DNA from: Comamonas serinivorans
GTDB taxonomy: Bacteria > Pseudomonadota > Gammaproteobacteria > Burkholderiales > Burkholderiaceae_C
NCBI RefSeq assembly: GCF_002158865.1
Contig: NZ_CP021455.1
Location: 2,418,001 to 2,482,000, forward strand
Length of the DNA: 64,000 bases
Reading direction: 5' to 3'
This document shows, one piece after another, positions 46,075 to 53,216 of this stretch (positions are counted from its first letter, which is position 1; each line of letters begins with the position of its first letter). The position numbers and the translations under genes are program-made. Below the pieces are notes generated by a model, which worked only from the letters and a program-made list of their open reading frames with translations, did not search any database and was not told the DNA's origin.

Positions 46075-47046
46075 TCAGTCGGCGAACAAAGCCTGCAGCA
46101 GCGCCGTGCGGGCGGCTTCCGACAGCTGCCAGTGCCCCTCAACCTGCACCAGCTGTCCCGCCGCCACGCCTGCGCTGAACCAGTCCGCGACGAAATCTGG
46201 CGCCCAGCCTCCGGTGCGCCAGTGCGGGCTGCTGGCCATGGCGATGAGATCGGGGTAAGCCTGCAGGAATTCGGCCTGCGATGCGACGGGCTGGGCGTGG
46301 CTGAGCAGCAGGAACTGCGCGGCGTACAGGCGCTCGGAGCGCGCGTCGGCATGCAGCGCGAAATACCCCTTGTCCTCCGTCAAGGCCTCGGCCAGGCGGC
46401 GCAGTGCAGCCGGCATGCGCGCATCGGGCCACAGCGCACACAGGTGTTGCAGCCGCGGGCTGAACGGGGCGTAGCGAACGTGCGCCAAGGCCTCGCGCAG
46501 CATTTCATCGGGGTCCTCTTCGTACACCGATTCGTGCACCAGTCCACGCACAAAGGTTTCGAAATCCGGTGCCAGCGGCGTGATGGCGTAGTCGTTGTCC
46601 TGATCGACGTGCACCACGGCTGGCTCGCCCTGCGGTCCGCAGGCGCGGTAGTCAAGCGCGATCATGTCGTGCCCAGCGCTGGGGCAGTCGCCGAAGTAGA
46701 TGCCGATGTCGGGATAGCCCCACTGATCCTGCTTGAACACACTGCCCAGTCGGCCGCACAGGCTCCACGGCTGGTCAAAGCCAATGCCCTTGAAGGCGGT
46801 GATGGCCACATGGTCGTCTGCCCATGAGGTGGCCTGCTGCGTGGGAAAGCAGTCGTTCACCGGAATGCCGCCGTTTTGCGAGCGCATCAGGGCGACATAG
46901 CTGGCCGGCAGCTGGTAACCCAGCTCGGCCTCGACGGCCGCAATCACCGCGGGCGTGGGCGGTGGTTCGATGTACTCCTGGCGGGCGTAGTCGCTGTCGT
47001 CCCAAAAGGTGTGGAGGTCAAAGCCCTCGAAAGGCGGTGCGGACAT
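46075..47046 (-). CDS. SMI1/KNR4 (SUKH) family protein
   Basis: A 323-residue protein. Residues about 25-160 look like a SUKH domain (PPTPAVIAAVEAELGYQLPASYVALMRSQNGGIPVNDCFP, then GIYFGDCPSAGHDMIALDYRACGPQGEPAVVHVDQDNDY). SUKH proteins are often immunity proteins against contact-dependent or secreted toxins. The C-terminal 160 residues are helical and unrecognised. The start at 47046 follows AGGAATGCACC. The neighbour at 47101 may form a pair with it. No toxin gene is in the window. Confidence 0.8.
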   Translation of the reverse strand: MSAPPFEGFDLHTFWDDSDYARQEYIEPPPTPAVIAAVEAELGYQLPASYVALMRSQNGGIPVNDCFPTQQATSWADDHVAITAFKGIGFDQPWSLCGRLGSVFKQDQWGYPDIGIYFGDCPSAGHDMIALDYRACGPQGEPAVVHVDQDNDYAITPLAPDFETFVRGLVHESVYEEDPDEMLREALAHVRYAPFSPRLQHLCALWPDARMPAALRRLAEALTEDKGYFALHADARSERLYAAQFLLLSHAQPVASQAEFLQAYPDLIAMASSPHWRTGGWAPDFVADWFSAGVAAGQLVQVEGHWQLSEAARTALLQALFAD

Positions 47047-47100
47047 GGTGCATTCCTGGTGAAAGGCCGCTCCTGGCCGGGCCTTTCCTGGCCGGGCCGC

Positions 47101-47664
47101 TCAGGCAATCCCGAAATCAAGGGCATCGCTGTGTGGCCAGATGGGCCGCCCGGACGGCGTGACCCCGGGTGCCAGGAGCGCAAGCTGCAACCCGAACACC
47201 TTGGCGCCCTGCAGGCCGTCGCCCTCCCCACGCGCACCGCGGATGCGGACCGCATGGCTGCCTGGCACCACGTCCAGGTCGTTGACGGTCCAGCTCAGCT
47301 TGCGTTGGCGTTCGTAGCGGGTGAACGCTGCATGCTCCCAGCCCACCAGCACGAACAGGTCCGCCACCACCAGGACACCCGATTCGACCACCAGCGGCAA
47401 GCCGCCATGGCTGAACTGCCAATCCAGTGCGAGCGGTTCGGCATCGAGGTTGCAGAACAGGTAGTCGTCTTCGTCCAGCGGGTACATGGGCACGATGCAG
47501 CCGGCCTGCACTGCAGCGTCTCCCACGGCCTCGTCGCGCATGAAGGCCTCCAGCACGTCGCCCTGCGTCAGGTCGTGCTGCTCGAGAAACCGGCACAGCA
47601 CGAGCGGGTCGAACATCACCAAGCCATGTGGATAAGCCATGGACACCGTGGCACGTGTTTTCAT
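47101..47664 (-). CDS. Uncharacterised protein
   Basis: A 187-residue soluble acidic protein with no motif I recognise. It starts MKTRATVSMAYPHGLVMF (an internal ATG at 47640 is an alternative) and contains YPLDEDDYLFCNLDAEPLALDWQFSHGGLPLVVESGVLVVADLFVLVGWEHAAF. It lies 54 bp upstream of the SUKH gene on the same strand, so the two could be a two-gene immunity-like unit. Function unknown. Confidence 0.55.
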   Translation of the reverse strand: MKTRATVSMAYPHGLVMFDPLVLCRFLEQHDLTQGDVLEAFMRDEAVGDAAVQAGCIVPMYPLDEDDYLFCNLDAEPLALDWQFSHGGLPLVVESGVLVVADLFVLVGWEHAAFTRYERQRKLSWTVNDLDVVPGSHAVRIRGARGEGDGLQGAKVFGLQLALLAPGVTPSGRPIWPHSDALDFGIA

Positions 47665-47860
47665 GGACAGGTTGTCATTGCTGAAGGGGACCATGCCGTG
47701 GGCCGGAGTCGGCAGGCAGGTCGACCAGGCAGCACGGCATTGCGAGCAAATGCAGTGGCGTGCAGCCGTTCTGAACGTAAAGCTCTGCGCTCGCGGAAGC
47801 GGGGCCCTTGCTACGGGCCTTTCGTGGCCGGGCCCATCACCGAGGCCCCCGGCACGCGCG

Positions 47861-49717
47861 TCAATCCAGCTGCGAGAGATCGCGCACGGCGCCCTTGTCA
47901 GCCGACATGACGAGCTTGGCATAGGCCTTGAGCGCGGCCGACACCTTGCGCGGACGCGGCAACGCGGGCTTCCAGCCCTTGGCGTCCTGCTCGGCGCGGC
48001 GCTTGGCCAGCTCGTCGTCGCTGACCAGCACGTCGATGGTGCGGTTGGGGATGTCGATGCGGATGCGGTCGCCGTTGCGCACCAAGCCAATCGCGCCACC
48101 TGCGGCGGCTTCGGGCGAGCAGTGGCCGATCGACAGGCCCGAGGTGCCGCCCGAGAAGCGGCCGTCGGTCAGCAGCGCGCAGGCTTTGCCCAGGCCTTTG
48201 GACTTGATGTAGCTGGTGGGGTACAGCATTTCCTGCATGCCGGGTCCACCCTTGGGGCCTTCGTAGCGCACCACAACCACGTCGCCGGCTTTGACCTGGT
48301 CGGCCAGGATGTTGGCCACGGCCTCGTCCTGCGACTCGACCACATGGGCCGGGCCCTCGAACACCAGGATGGAATCGTCCACGCCGGCCGTCTTCACCAC
48401 GCAGCCGTCCAGGGCGATGTTGCCGCGCAGCACGGCCAGGCCGCCTTCCTTGCTGAAGGCGTGGTCGTAGGACCGGATGCAGCCCTCGGCGCGGTCGGTG
48501 TCCAGGCTGGGCCAGCGCGTGGCCTGGCTGAAAGCCACCTGCGTGGGGATGCCGGCGGGCCCGGCCATGTAGAAGGTGCGCACGGCTTCGTCCTGCGTGC
48601 GCACGATGTCCCACTGGTCGAGCGCGTGCTTCATGGTCTTGGCGTGCACGGTGGGCACATCGGTGTGCAGCTTGCCGGCGCGGTCCAGCTCGCCCAGGAT
48701 GGCCATGATGCCGCCCGCGCGGTGCACGTCTTCGATGTGGTACTTGTTGGTGTTGGGCGCCACCTTGCACAGCTGCGGCACCGTGCGCGAGAGGCGGTCG
48801 ATGTCGTGCATGCTGAACGGGATCTCGGCTTCTTGCGCAATGGCCAGCAGGTGCAAGATGGTGTTGGTCGAGCCCCCCATGGCGATGTCCAGCGTCATGG
48901 CGTTTTCAAAGGCCTTGAAGCCCACGGCGCGCGGCAGCAGCGTGGCCTCGTCCTGCTCGTAGTAGCGGCGGGCGAGTTCGACGATGAGGTGGCCGGCCTG
49001 CTTGAACAGCTTTTCGCGGTCGGCGTGCGTGGCGACCACGGTGCCGTTGCCTGGAAGCGCCAGGCCCAGCGCTTCGGCCAGGCAGTTCATCGAGTTGGCC
49101 GTGAACATGCCCGAGCACGAGCCGCAGGTCGGGCAGGCCGAGCGCTCGATCTCGGCCACGTCGGCGTCGCTGATCTTGTCGTCGGCCGCGGCCACCATGG
49201 CGTCGATCAGGTCGAGCTTGTGGATGGAGATGGTCTTGGTCTGGGGATCGGCCAGCTTGGCCTTGCCGGCCTCCATGGGGCCACCCGAGACGAACACGAC
49301 CGGGATGTTCAGGCGCATGGCAGCCATGAGCATGCCGGGGGTGATCTTGTCGCAGTTGCTGATGCAGACCATGGCATCGGCGCAGTGGGCGTTCACCATG
49401 TACTCGACCGAGTCGGCGATCACGTCGCGGCTGGGCAGCGAGTACAGCATGCCGTCGTGGCCCATGGCGATGCCATCGTCCACGGCGATGGTGTTGAACT
49501 CCTTGGCGACGCCGCCGGCGGCCTCGATCTCGCGTGCCACGAGCTGGCCCAGGTCCTTCAGGTGCACGTGGCCGGGCACGAACTGCGTGAAGGAGTTGAC
49601 CACGGCGATGATGGGCTTGGAGAAGTCGCCATCTTTCATGCCGGTGGCGCGCCACAGTGCGCGGGCGCCAGCCATGTTGCGGCCAGCCGTGGAGGTTTTG
49701 GAACGGTACTCAGGCAT
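47861..49717 (-). CDS. ilvD: Dihydroxy-acid dehydratase
   Basis: A 618-residue IlvD, acting in branched-chain amino acid synthesis. Fe-S ligand motifs are CISNCDKITPGMLMAAM and CPTCGSCSGMFTANSMNCL. The catalytic serine region near the C-terminus is present (TDGRFSGGTSGLSIGHCSPEAA). The ATG at 49717 (MPEYRSKTST) is the usual start. It is transcribed from a region carrying a palindrome copy at 50092-50142. Confidence 0.95.
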   Translation of the reverse strand: MPEYRSKTSTAGRNMAGARALWRATGMKDGDFSKPIIAVVNSFTQFVPGHVHLKDLGQLVAREIEAAGGVAKEFNTIAVDDGIAMGHDGMLYSLPSRDVIADSVEYMVNAHCADAMVCISNCDKITPGMLMAAMRLNIPVVFVSGGPMEAGKAKLADPQTKTISIHKLDLIDAMVAAADDKISDADVAEIERSACPTCGSCSGMFTANSMNCLAEALGLALPGNGTVVATHADREKLFKQAGHLIVELARRYYEQDEATLLPRAVGFKAFENAMTLDIAMGGSTNTILHLLAIAQEAEIPFSMHDIDRLSRTVPQLCKVAPNTNKYHIEDVHRAGGIMAILGELDRAGKLHTDVPTVHAKTMKHALDQWDIVRTQDEAVRTFYMAGPAGIPTQVAFSQATRWPSLDTDRAEGCIRSYDHAFSKEGGLAVLRGNIALDGCVVKTAGVDDSILVFEGPAHVVESQDEAVANILADQVKAGDVVVVRYEGPKGGPGMQEMLYPTSYIKSKGLGKACALLTDGRFSGGTSGLSIGHCSPEAAAGGAIGLVRNGDRIRIDIPNRTIDVLVSDDELAKRRAEQDAKGWKPALPRPRKVSAALKAYAKLVMSADKGAVRDLSQLD

Positions 49718-50091
49718 CGGGGGTCTCGAGGAAATTGCGCGAAAACGGTGCAATTATCCTCCCGCGCCGCGTCCGCACGAGTCGCGCGCGCCGGTCTCCC
49801 GCTTTGGCCGCCGGACACCGGCGGTCTGGTGTGCTGCGATGCGCGCTTGCCGAGCCCCCGCCGACGACCGAGCAAGGCGACCCGCCCCTCGCTCGGTCAC
49901 CTTGTCATCACAACACCGTGGCCACCATCGATCGGGTGTAGGGGTGCTGCTTCGTGCGCAGTGGCGTGAGCGCACGCCTCAAGACCTCGATGCTGCTGGG
50001 CTCGGGATGCCGCTGGGTTCGGTGTCGGCTGCCCTTGGCCCTTGCGGGTGGTCCGTGAGACCCCAAGAGGCCAAAGGGCGTCAAAGAAGCA
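49718..50091. other. Intergenic region upstream of ilvD
   Basis: About 370 bp with no gene or element I can support apart from the palindrome at its right end. It presumably contains the ilvD promoter. Confidence 0.5.
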
Positions 50092-50142
50092 GGCAGTATG
50101 CAGACGTTCTCGATGCATTTCAAACGGAAATGGATGCATACT
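50092..50142. repeat. GTAT/ATAC palindrome, copy 13
   Basis: GGCAGTATGCA...TGCATACTCCC with inner TCGATGC and CAAACGG. It ends 12 bp before the stop of the MaoC gene on the minus strand. Confidence 0.85.
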
Positions 50143-50154
50143 CCCGCCTTTAAA

Positions 50155-50586
50155 TCAAGTGCCTGCCGCCGTCACCATCACCAGCGCTTCACCCGTGATC
50201 ACGGTCTTGCCGGCCACGGTGCACTCGGTGGACAGGTTCACCCGCTTGCGGGCCACGTTGACCTCGGTCACGGTGATGGTGGCCTGCACCGTGTCGCCCG
50301 GGCGCACCGGGGCCCGGAACTGCAGGTTCTGCCCCAGGTACACCGTGCCCGGCCCCGGCAGCCGCCCCGCGATGGCGGCCGAGATCACGCTGGCGCTGAG
50401 CATGCCGTGGGCAATGCGGCCGCCGAACACGGTGGTCTTGGCGAACTCCTCGTTCAGGTGCACGGCGTTGTTGTCGCCGGACACGGCGGCGAACAGCACG
50501 ATGTCGGCCTCGGTGATGGTCTTGGCATACGTGGCCGACATGCCGACCTTGAGGTCTTCCACGTTGTAGCCGCCCAGTTCATTCAT
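50155..50586 (-). CDS. MaoC-family (R)-specific enoyl-CoA hydratase
   Basis: A 143-residue hotdog-fold hydratase with the signature AVSGDNNAVHLNEEFA (catalytic Asp and His) and FGGRIAHGMLSASVISA. It hydrates trans-2-enoyl-CoA to (R)-3-hydroxyacyl-CoA and resembles PhaJ, which links fatty acid oxidation to polyhydroxyalkanoate synthesis; the physiological route is inferred. It stands alone on the minus strand, with a palindrome copy 12 bp after its stop. Confidence 0.87.
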   Translation of the reverse strand: MNELGGYNVEDLKVGMSATYAKTITEADIVLFAAVSGDNNAVHLNEEFAKTTVFGGRIAHGMLSASVISAAIAGRLPGPGTVYLGQNLQFRAPVRPGDTVQATITVTEVNVARKRVNLSTECTVAGKTVITGEALVMVTAAGT

Positions 50587-50931
50587 GTGTCTGTCTCCGC
50601 GTTCGTTGCACAGCGCCGGGCCGCTCGATCATCCCTGGCGGGAACCGGTCCACGGCAGCATAGCAGCGGCTTTGCCGCGTTTGGCGCGCCGCGTCACCTG
50701 GGTGAAAACGGACCTGTGATGCCGGGCGACGATGCAGGCGGTGATGCCGTTGGCGTGCCCCCGCGGCCCGGCCTGCGGAAGACCACCCGGGCCGCACGCG
50801 CCGCGATGGCATCATTGGGCGCTTTGCCACGGCCTTGCGGCCGTCCTCGGGCACGCTGCGCCCGATGGTTCCTGGCCTGCCGCCCTCTTCCGCCGCCTCA
50901 TTCCGCCGCTCCCCACCGCCGCTCTTCTGCC
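50587..50931. other. Intergenic region without a recognisable gene
   Basis: About 345 bp of GC-rich spacer between the divergent MaoC gene and the aryl-polyene-like cluster. It should hold both promoters; I see no gene, terminator or palindrome copy. Confidence 0.4.
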
Positions 50932-51315
50932 GTGTCCAGCCCCGCCACCGCCCTCCCACTCCCCGCCGCCCCCGCAGAGACCCGCTGGTGGCTGGATCCT
51001 GCGTGGCCGGTGTTCGCGGGCCACTTTCCAGGCTCGCCGGTGCTGCCCGGCGCCTGCCTGCTCGACTGGGCGGTGGCGGCACTCAGCGCCCACCACGCGC
51101 CGCAGTCGGTCGCCTGGCACTGTGCCTGGGCGAAATTTCCCCGCGCCGCCCTGCCCAGCGACCTGCTGAGGCTGCGCTGGTCCGCCAGTGCCAAGGGCTG
51201 GGGCTTCACCATCGAGCGCCTGGGGCAGGCCGCGGGTCCCCTGGCCGAGCCGGCGCAACCCCAGGCTGCCGACACCGTGGCCAGCGGCCTGCTGGTGCAG
51301 GCCCAAGCGGCGTGA
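50932..51315 (+). CDS. ApeI-like 3-hydroxyacyl thioester dehydratase
   Basis: A 127-residue hotdog-fold dehydratase of the FabZ/ApeI type (WPVFAGHFPGSPVLPGACLLDWA is the FabZ-like signature). It would dehydrate a 3-hydroxyacyl-ACP intermediate, as in aryl polyene or fatty acid synthesis. The GTG at 50932 (VSSPATALPLP) is my choice; no better ATG is in frame before the motif. Its stop overlaps the next start by ATGA. The following three genes belong to the same class of cluster, but no ketosynthase or carrier-protein gene is here. Confidence 0.75.
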   Translation: MSSPATALPLPAAPAETRWWLDPAWPVFAGHFPGSPVLPGACLLDWAVAALSAHHAPQSVAWHCAWAKFPRAALPSDLLRLRWSASAKGWGFTIERLGQAAGPLAEPAQPQAADTVASGLLVQAQAA

Positions 51316-52595
51316 TGCGCGTGCGCCATCCCCACACCGACCAACCCGGGCTGGCGCCACCGCCCGCCTCGCCGCCAGCGGCGCAGGCCTGGACGCGCTC
51401 ACGCGAGCGCAGCGCCACGCCCGTCGTGCGCTTCATGCTGCGCCTGTCGCTGCTGCTGGGGCGGCGGCTGACGCGGCCGGTGCTGCATGGCATCGCCGCC
51501 TACTTCTGGCTGTTCGCCCCCCAGGCGCGGCGCCACAGCCTGGTTTACCTGCGCCGGGCCCTGGGCCGCGAGCCCACGCTGGGTGAGCGCTATGGCCATG
51601 TGCTGGCCTTCGCCAGCTGCATCCACGACCGCGTGTTCTGGCTGGCCGGGCGCGAGCACGAGTTCGACATCCAGATCACCGGCGTGGAACACGTGCTGGC
51701 TGCGCGTCAGACGCCGGTCGAGCGGCCCGCGGACCCGGTCCGGGCAAACGCAGCGAACGCGGCACGCGCATCGGCCCCTGCGCCAACCGCCAGTGCCAGC
51801 CCCCTCGACGCCGCGCCACCGGCCAGCGAGGCCACCCAGGCCGCCGAGCCAGGCGCCACCACGGCAGGGCCCGCTGGCGGGCCGGCGAACACACAGGCGA
51901 ACAAACCTGCCTCGGGCTCTGCGGACGCCCGTGCCAACAGCCCTGCCCACGGCCCGGTGGCAGCCCCGACAGAGGGCCCCGCTGACACCCGGACGAACAC
52001 GCCGGCAGCGGCACCCGGCAGCTCGGCGCCGCGCGGCATCATGTTCATCGGTGCGCACGTGGGCAGCTTCGAGGCCCTGCGCACGCTGGGCGCGCGCCAT
52101 GGCATCGAGTCGCGCATGCTGATGTACGAGGCCAACGCCCGCAAGCTCAACGGCGTGCTGGCCGAGCTGGACCCTGGGCTGCCGCGGCGCATCATCGCCC
52201 TGGGCCAGCCCGACGCCATGCTGCGCGTGCGCGATGCGCTGGCGGCCGGCGAGTGCGTGGGCGCGCTGGCCGACCGCAGCTTCGACCACCAGCCCGGCGT
52301 GCCGCTGCCGTTTCTCGGGGCGACCGCCGCGTTCCCGCGCGGGCCGTTCCAGCTCGCCGCCCTGCTGGGCGTGCCCACCGTGTTCATGGCCGGCATCTAC
52401 CGGGGCGGCCGGCGCTACGAGCTGCAGTTCGCCCCGGTGTTCGACTTCTCGACCGTGGCGCGCGGCGACCGCCAGGCGGCCATCGCCCAGGCCCAGGCCG
52501 CCTACGTGGCCCGGCTGGAGGCCACCTGCCGCGCGCACCCGCTCAACTGGTTCAACTTCTTCGATTTCTGGCGCGCCTCGGCCGCCGACCCCTGA
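51315..52595 (+). CDS. LpxL/HtrB-type acyltransferase with a low-complexity insertion
   Basis: A 426-residue membrane-associated lysophospholipid acyltransferase of the aryl-polyene cluster type. The family core is RLSLLLGRRLTRP...APQARRHSLVYLRRALG (residues about 44-84), and the catalytic H-x4-E is at 248-253 (AHVGSFE). Residues about 131-240 are an Ala/Pro/Thr/Gly-rich low-complexity stretch splitting the enzyme between the first helices and the active site. It is in frame and not coded by a palindrome copy. The protein probably transfers an acyl group onto the cluster's product. Start by ATGA overlap with the dehydratase; the stop lies 3 bp before the next gene. Confidence 0.82.
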   Translation: MRVRHPHTDQPGLAPPPASPPAAQAWTRSRERSATPVVRFMLRLSLLLGRRLTRPVLHGIAAYFWLFAPQARRHSLVYLRRALGREPTLGERYGHVLAFASCIHDRVFWLAGREHEFDIQITGVEHVLAARQTPVERPADPVRANAANAARASAPAPTASASPLDAAPPASEATQAAEPGATTAGPAGGPANTQANKPASGSADARANSPAHGPVAAPTEGPADTRTNTPAAAPGSSAPRGIMFIGAHVGSFEALRTLGARHGIESRMLMYEANARKLNGVLAELDPGLPRRIIALGQPDAMLRVRDALAAGECVGALADRSFDHQPGVPLPFLGATAAFPRGPFQLAALLGVPTVFMAGIYRGGRRYELQFAPVFDFSTVARGDRQAAIAQAQAAYVARLEATCRAHPLNWFNFFDFWRASAADP

Positions 52596-52598
52596 CCC

Positions 52599-53216
52599 AT
52601 GCGTTCCGCCCTTCGCCTTTCTCGCCAGACCTTTGCACAGTATGCGCTGGCTGCTGTTTTCAGTTCAACAGCCATCACTGGATACTGCCAAAGTAAACCC
52701 CAAGGCACGCCCGAGTTCAACGCCAATGCGCTGATGCTGCTGCTGGCCAAACACCCCAGCGGCGACGCCACCTTCGTCGAGACCAAGCACCTGGCGCTGC
52801 TGGCGCAGCCGCTGGTCAGCAAGGGCACGTTGAACTACGCGCCGCCCGACAAGCTGGCCATCCGCACCACCGAGCCCAAGCCCGAGGCCATCGTGGTCGA
52901 CGGCGACTGGCTGTCGCGCACGGCCGACGGCAAGACCCGCCGCATCCAGCTGTCGGCCCAGCCCGAGGCCACCGGCATCATCGAAGGCATACGCGGCTCG
53001 CTCTCGGGCAACCGCACGGCGCTGGACCAGAACTTCGAGCTCAGCGTGAGCGGCAGCGCCAACCAGTGGCGCATGGGCTTGGTGCCCAAGGACAGCCGCG
53101 TGCGCAAGCTGATCACGCGCATCGCCATCGAGGGCAGGCAGAACGCCATCACCCGCATCACCACCGAGCAGGCCGACGGCGACCGCTCGGTCATGGACAT
53201 CACGCCCAAGCCATGA
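52599..53216 (+). CDS. LolA-like outer-membrane lipoprotein carrier
   Basis: A 205-residue LolA-family protein, the class found in aryl polyene gene clusters, presumably carrying the lipid product across the periplasm. It has an N-terminal signal peptide, RSALRLSRQTFAQYALAAVFSSTA. The hydrophobic core of that signal (from about residue 14) is encoded by a palindrome copy (52639-52689). The mature part has FVETKHLALLAQPLVSKGTL, SLSGNRTALDQNFEL and RVRKLITRIAIEGRQNAITRI. It starts 3 bp after the acyltransferase stop, and its stop overlaps the MMPL start. Confidence 0.8.
   Translation: MRSALRLSRQTFAQYALAAVFSSTAITGYCQSKPQGTPEFNANALMLLLAKHPSGDATFVETKHLALLAQPLVSKGTLNYAPPDKLAIRTTEPKPEAIVVDGDWLSRTADGKTRRIQLSAQPEATGIIEGIRGSLSGNRTALDQNFELSVSGSANQWRMGLVPKDSRVRKLITRIAIEGRQNAITRITTEQADGDRSVMDITPKP
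52639..52689. repeat. GTAT/ATAC palindrome inside the lolA-like signal peptide, copy 14
   Basis: CAGTATGCGC...CTGGATACTGCC with inner TGCTGTTTTC and TCAACAGCC. It is 51 bp, 17 codons, and supplies the hydrophobic signal-peptide core in frame. Confidence 0.85.

Noticed and set aside
47861..49753. An earlier ilvD start at 49753
   Set aside because: The 12 extra residues are unlike the family; MPEYRSKTST at 49717 is the conserved N-terminus.
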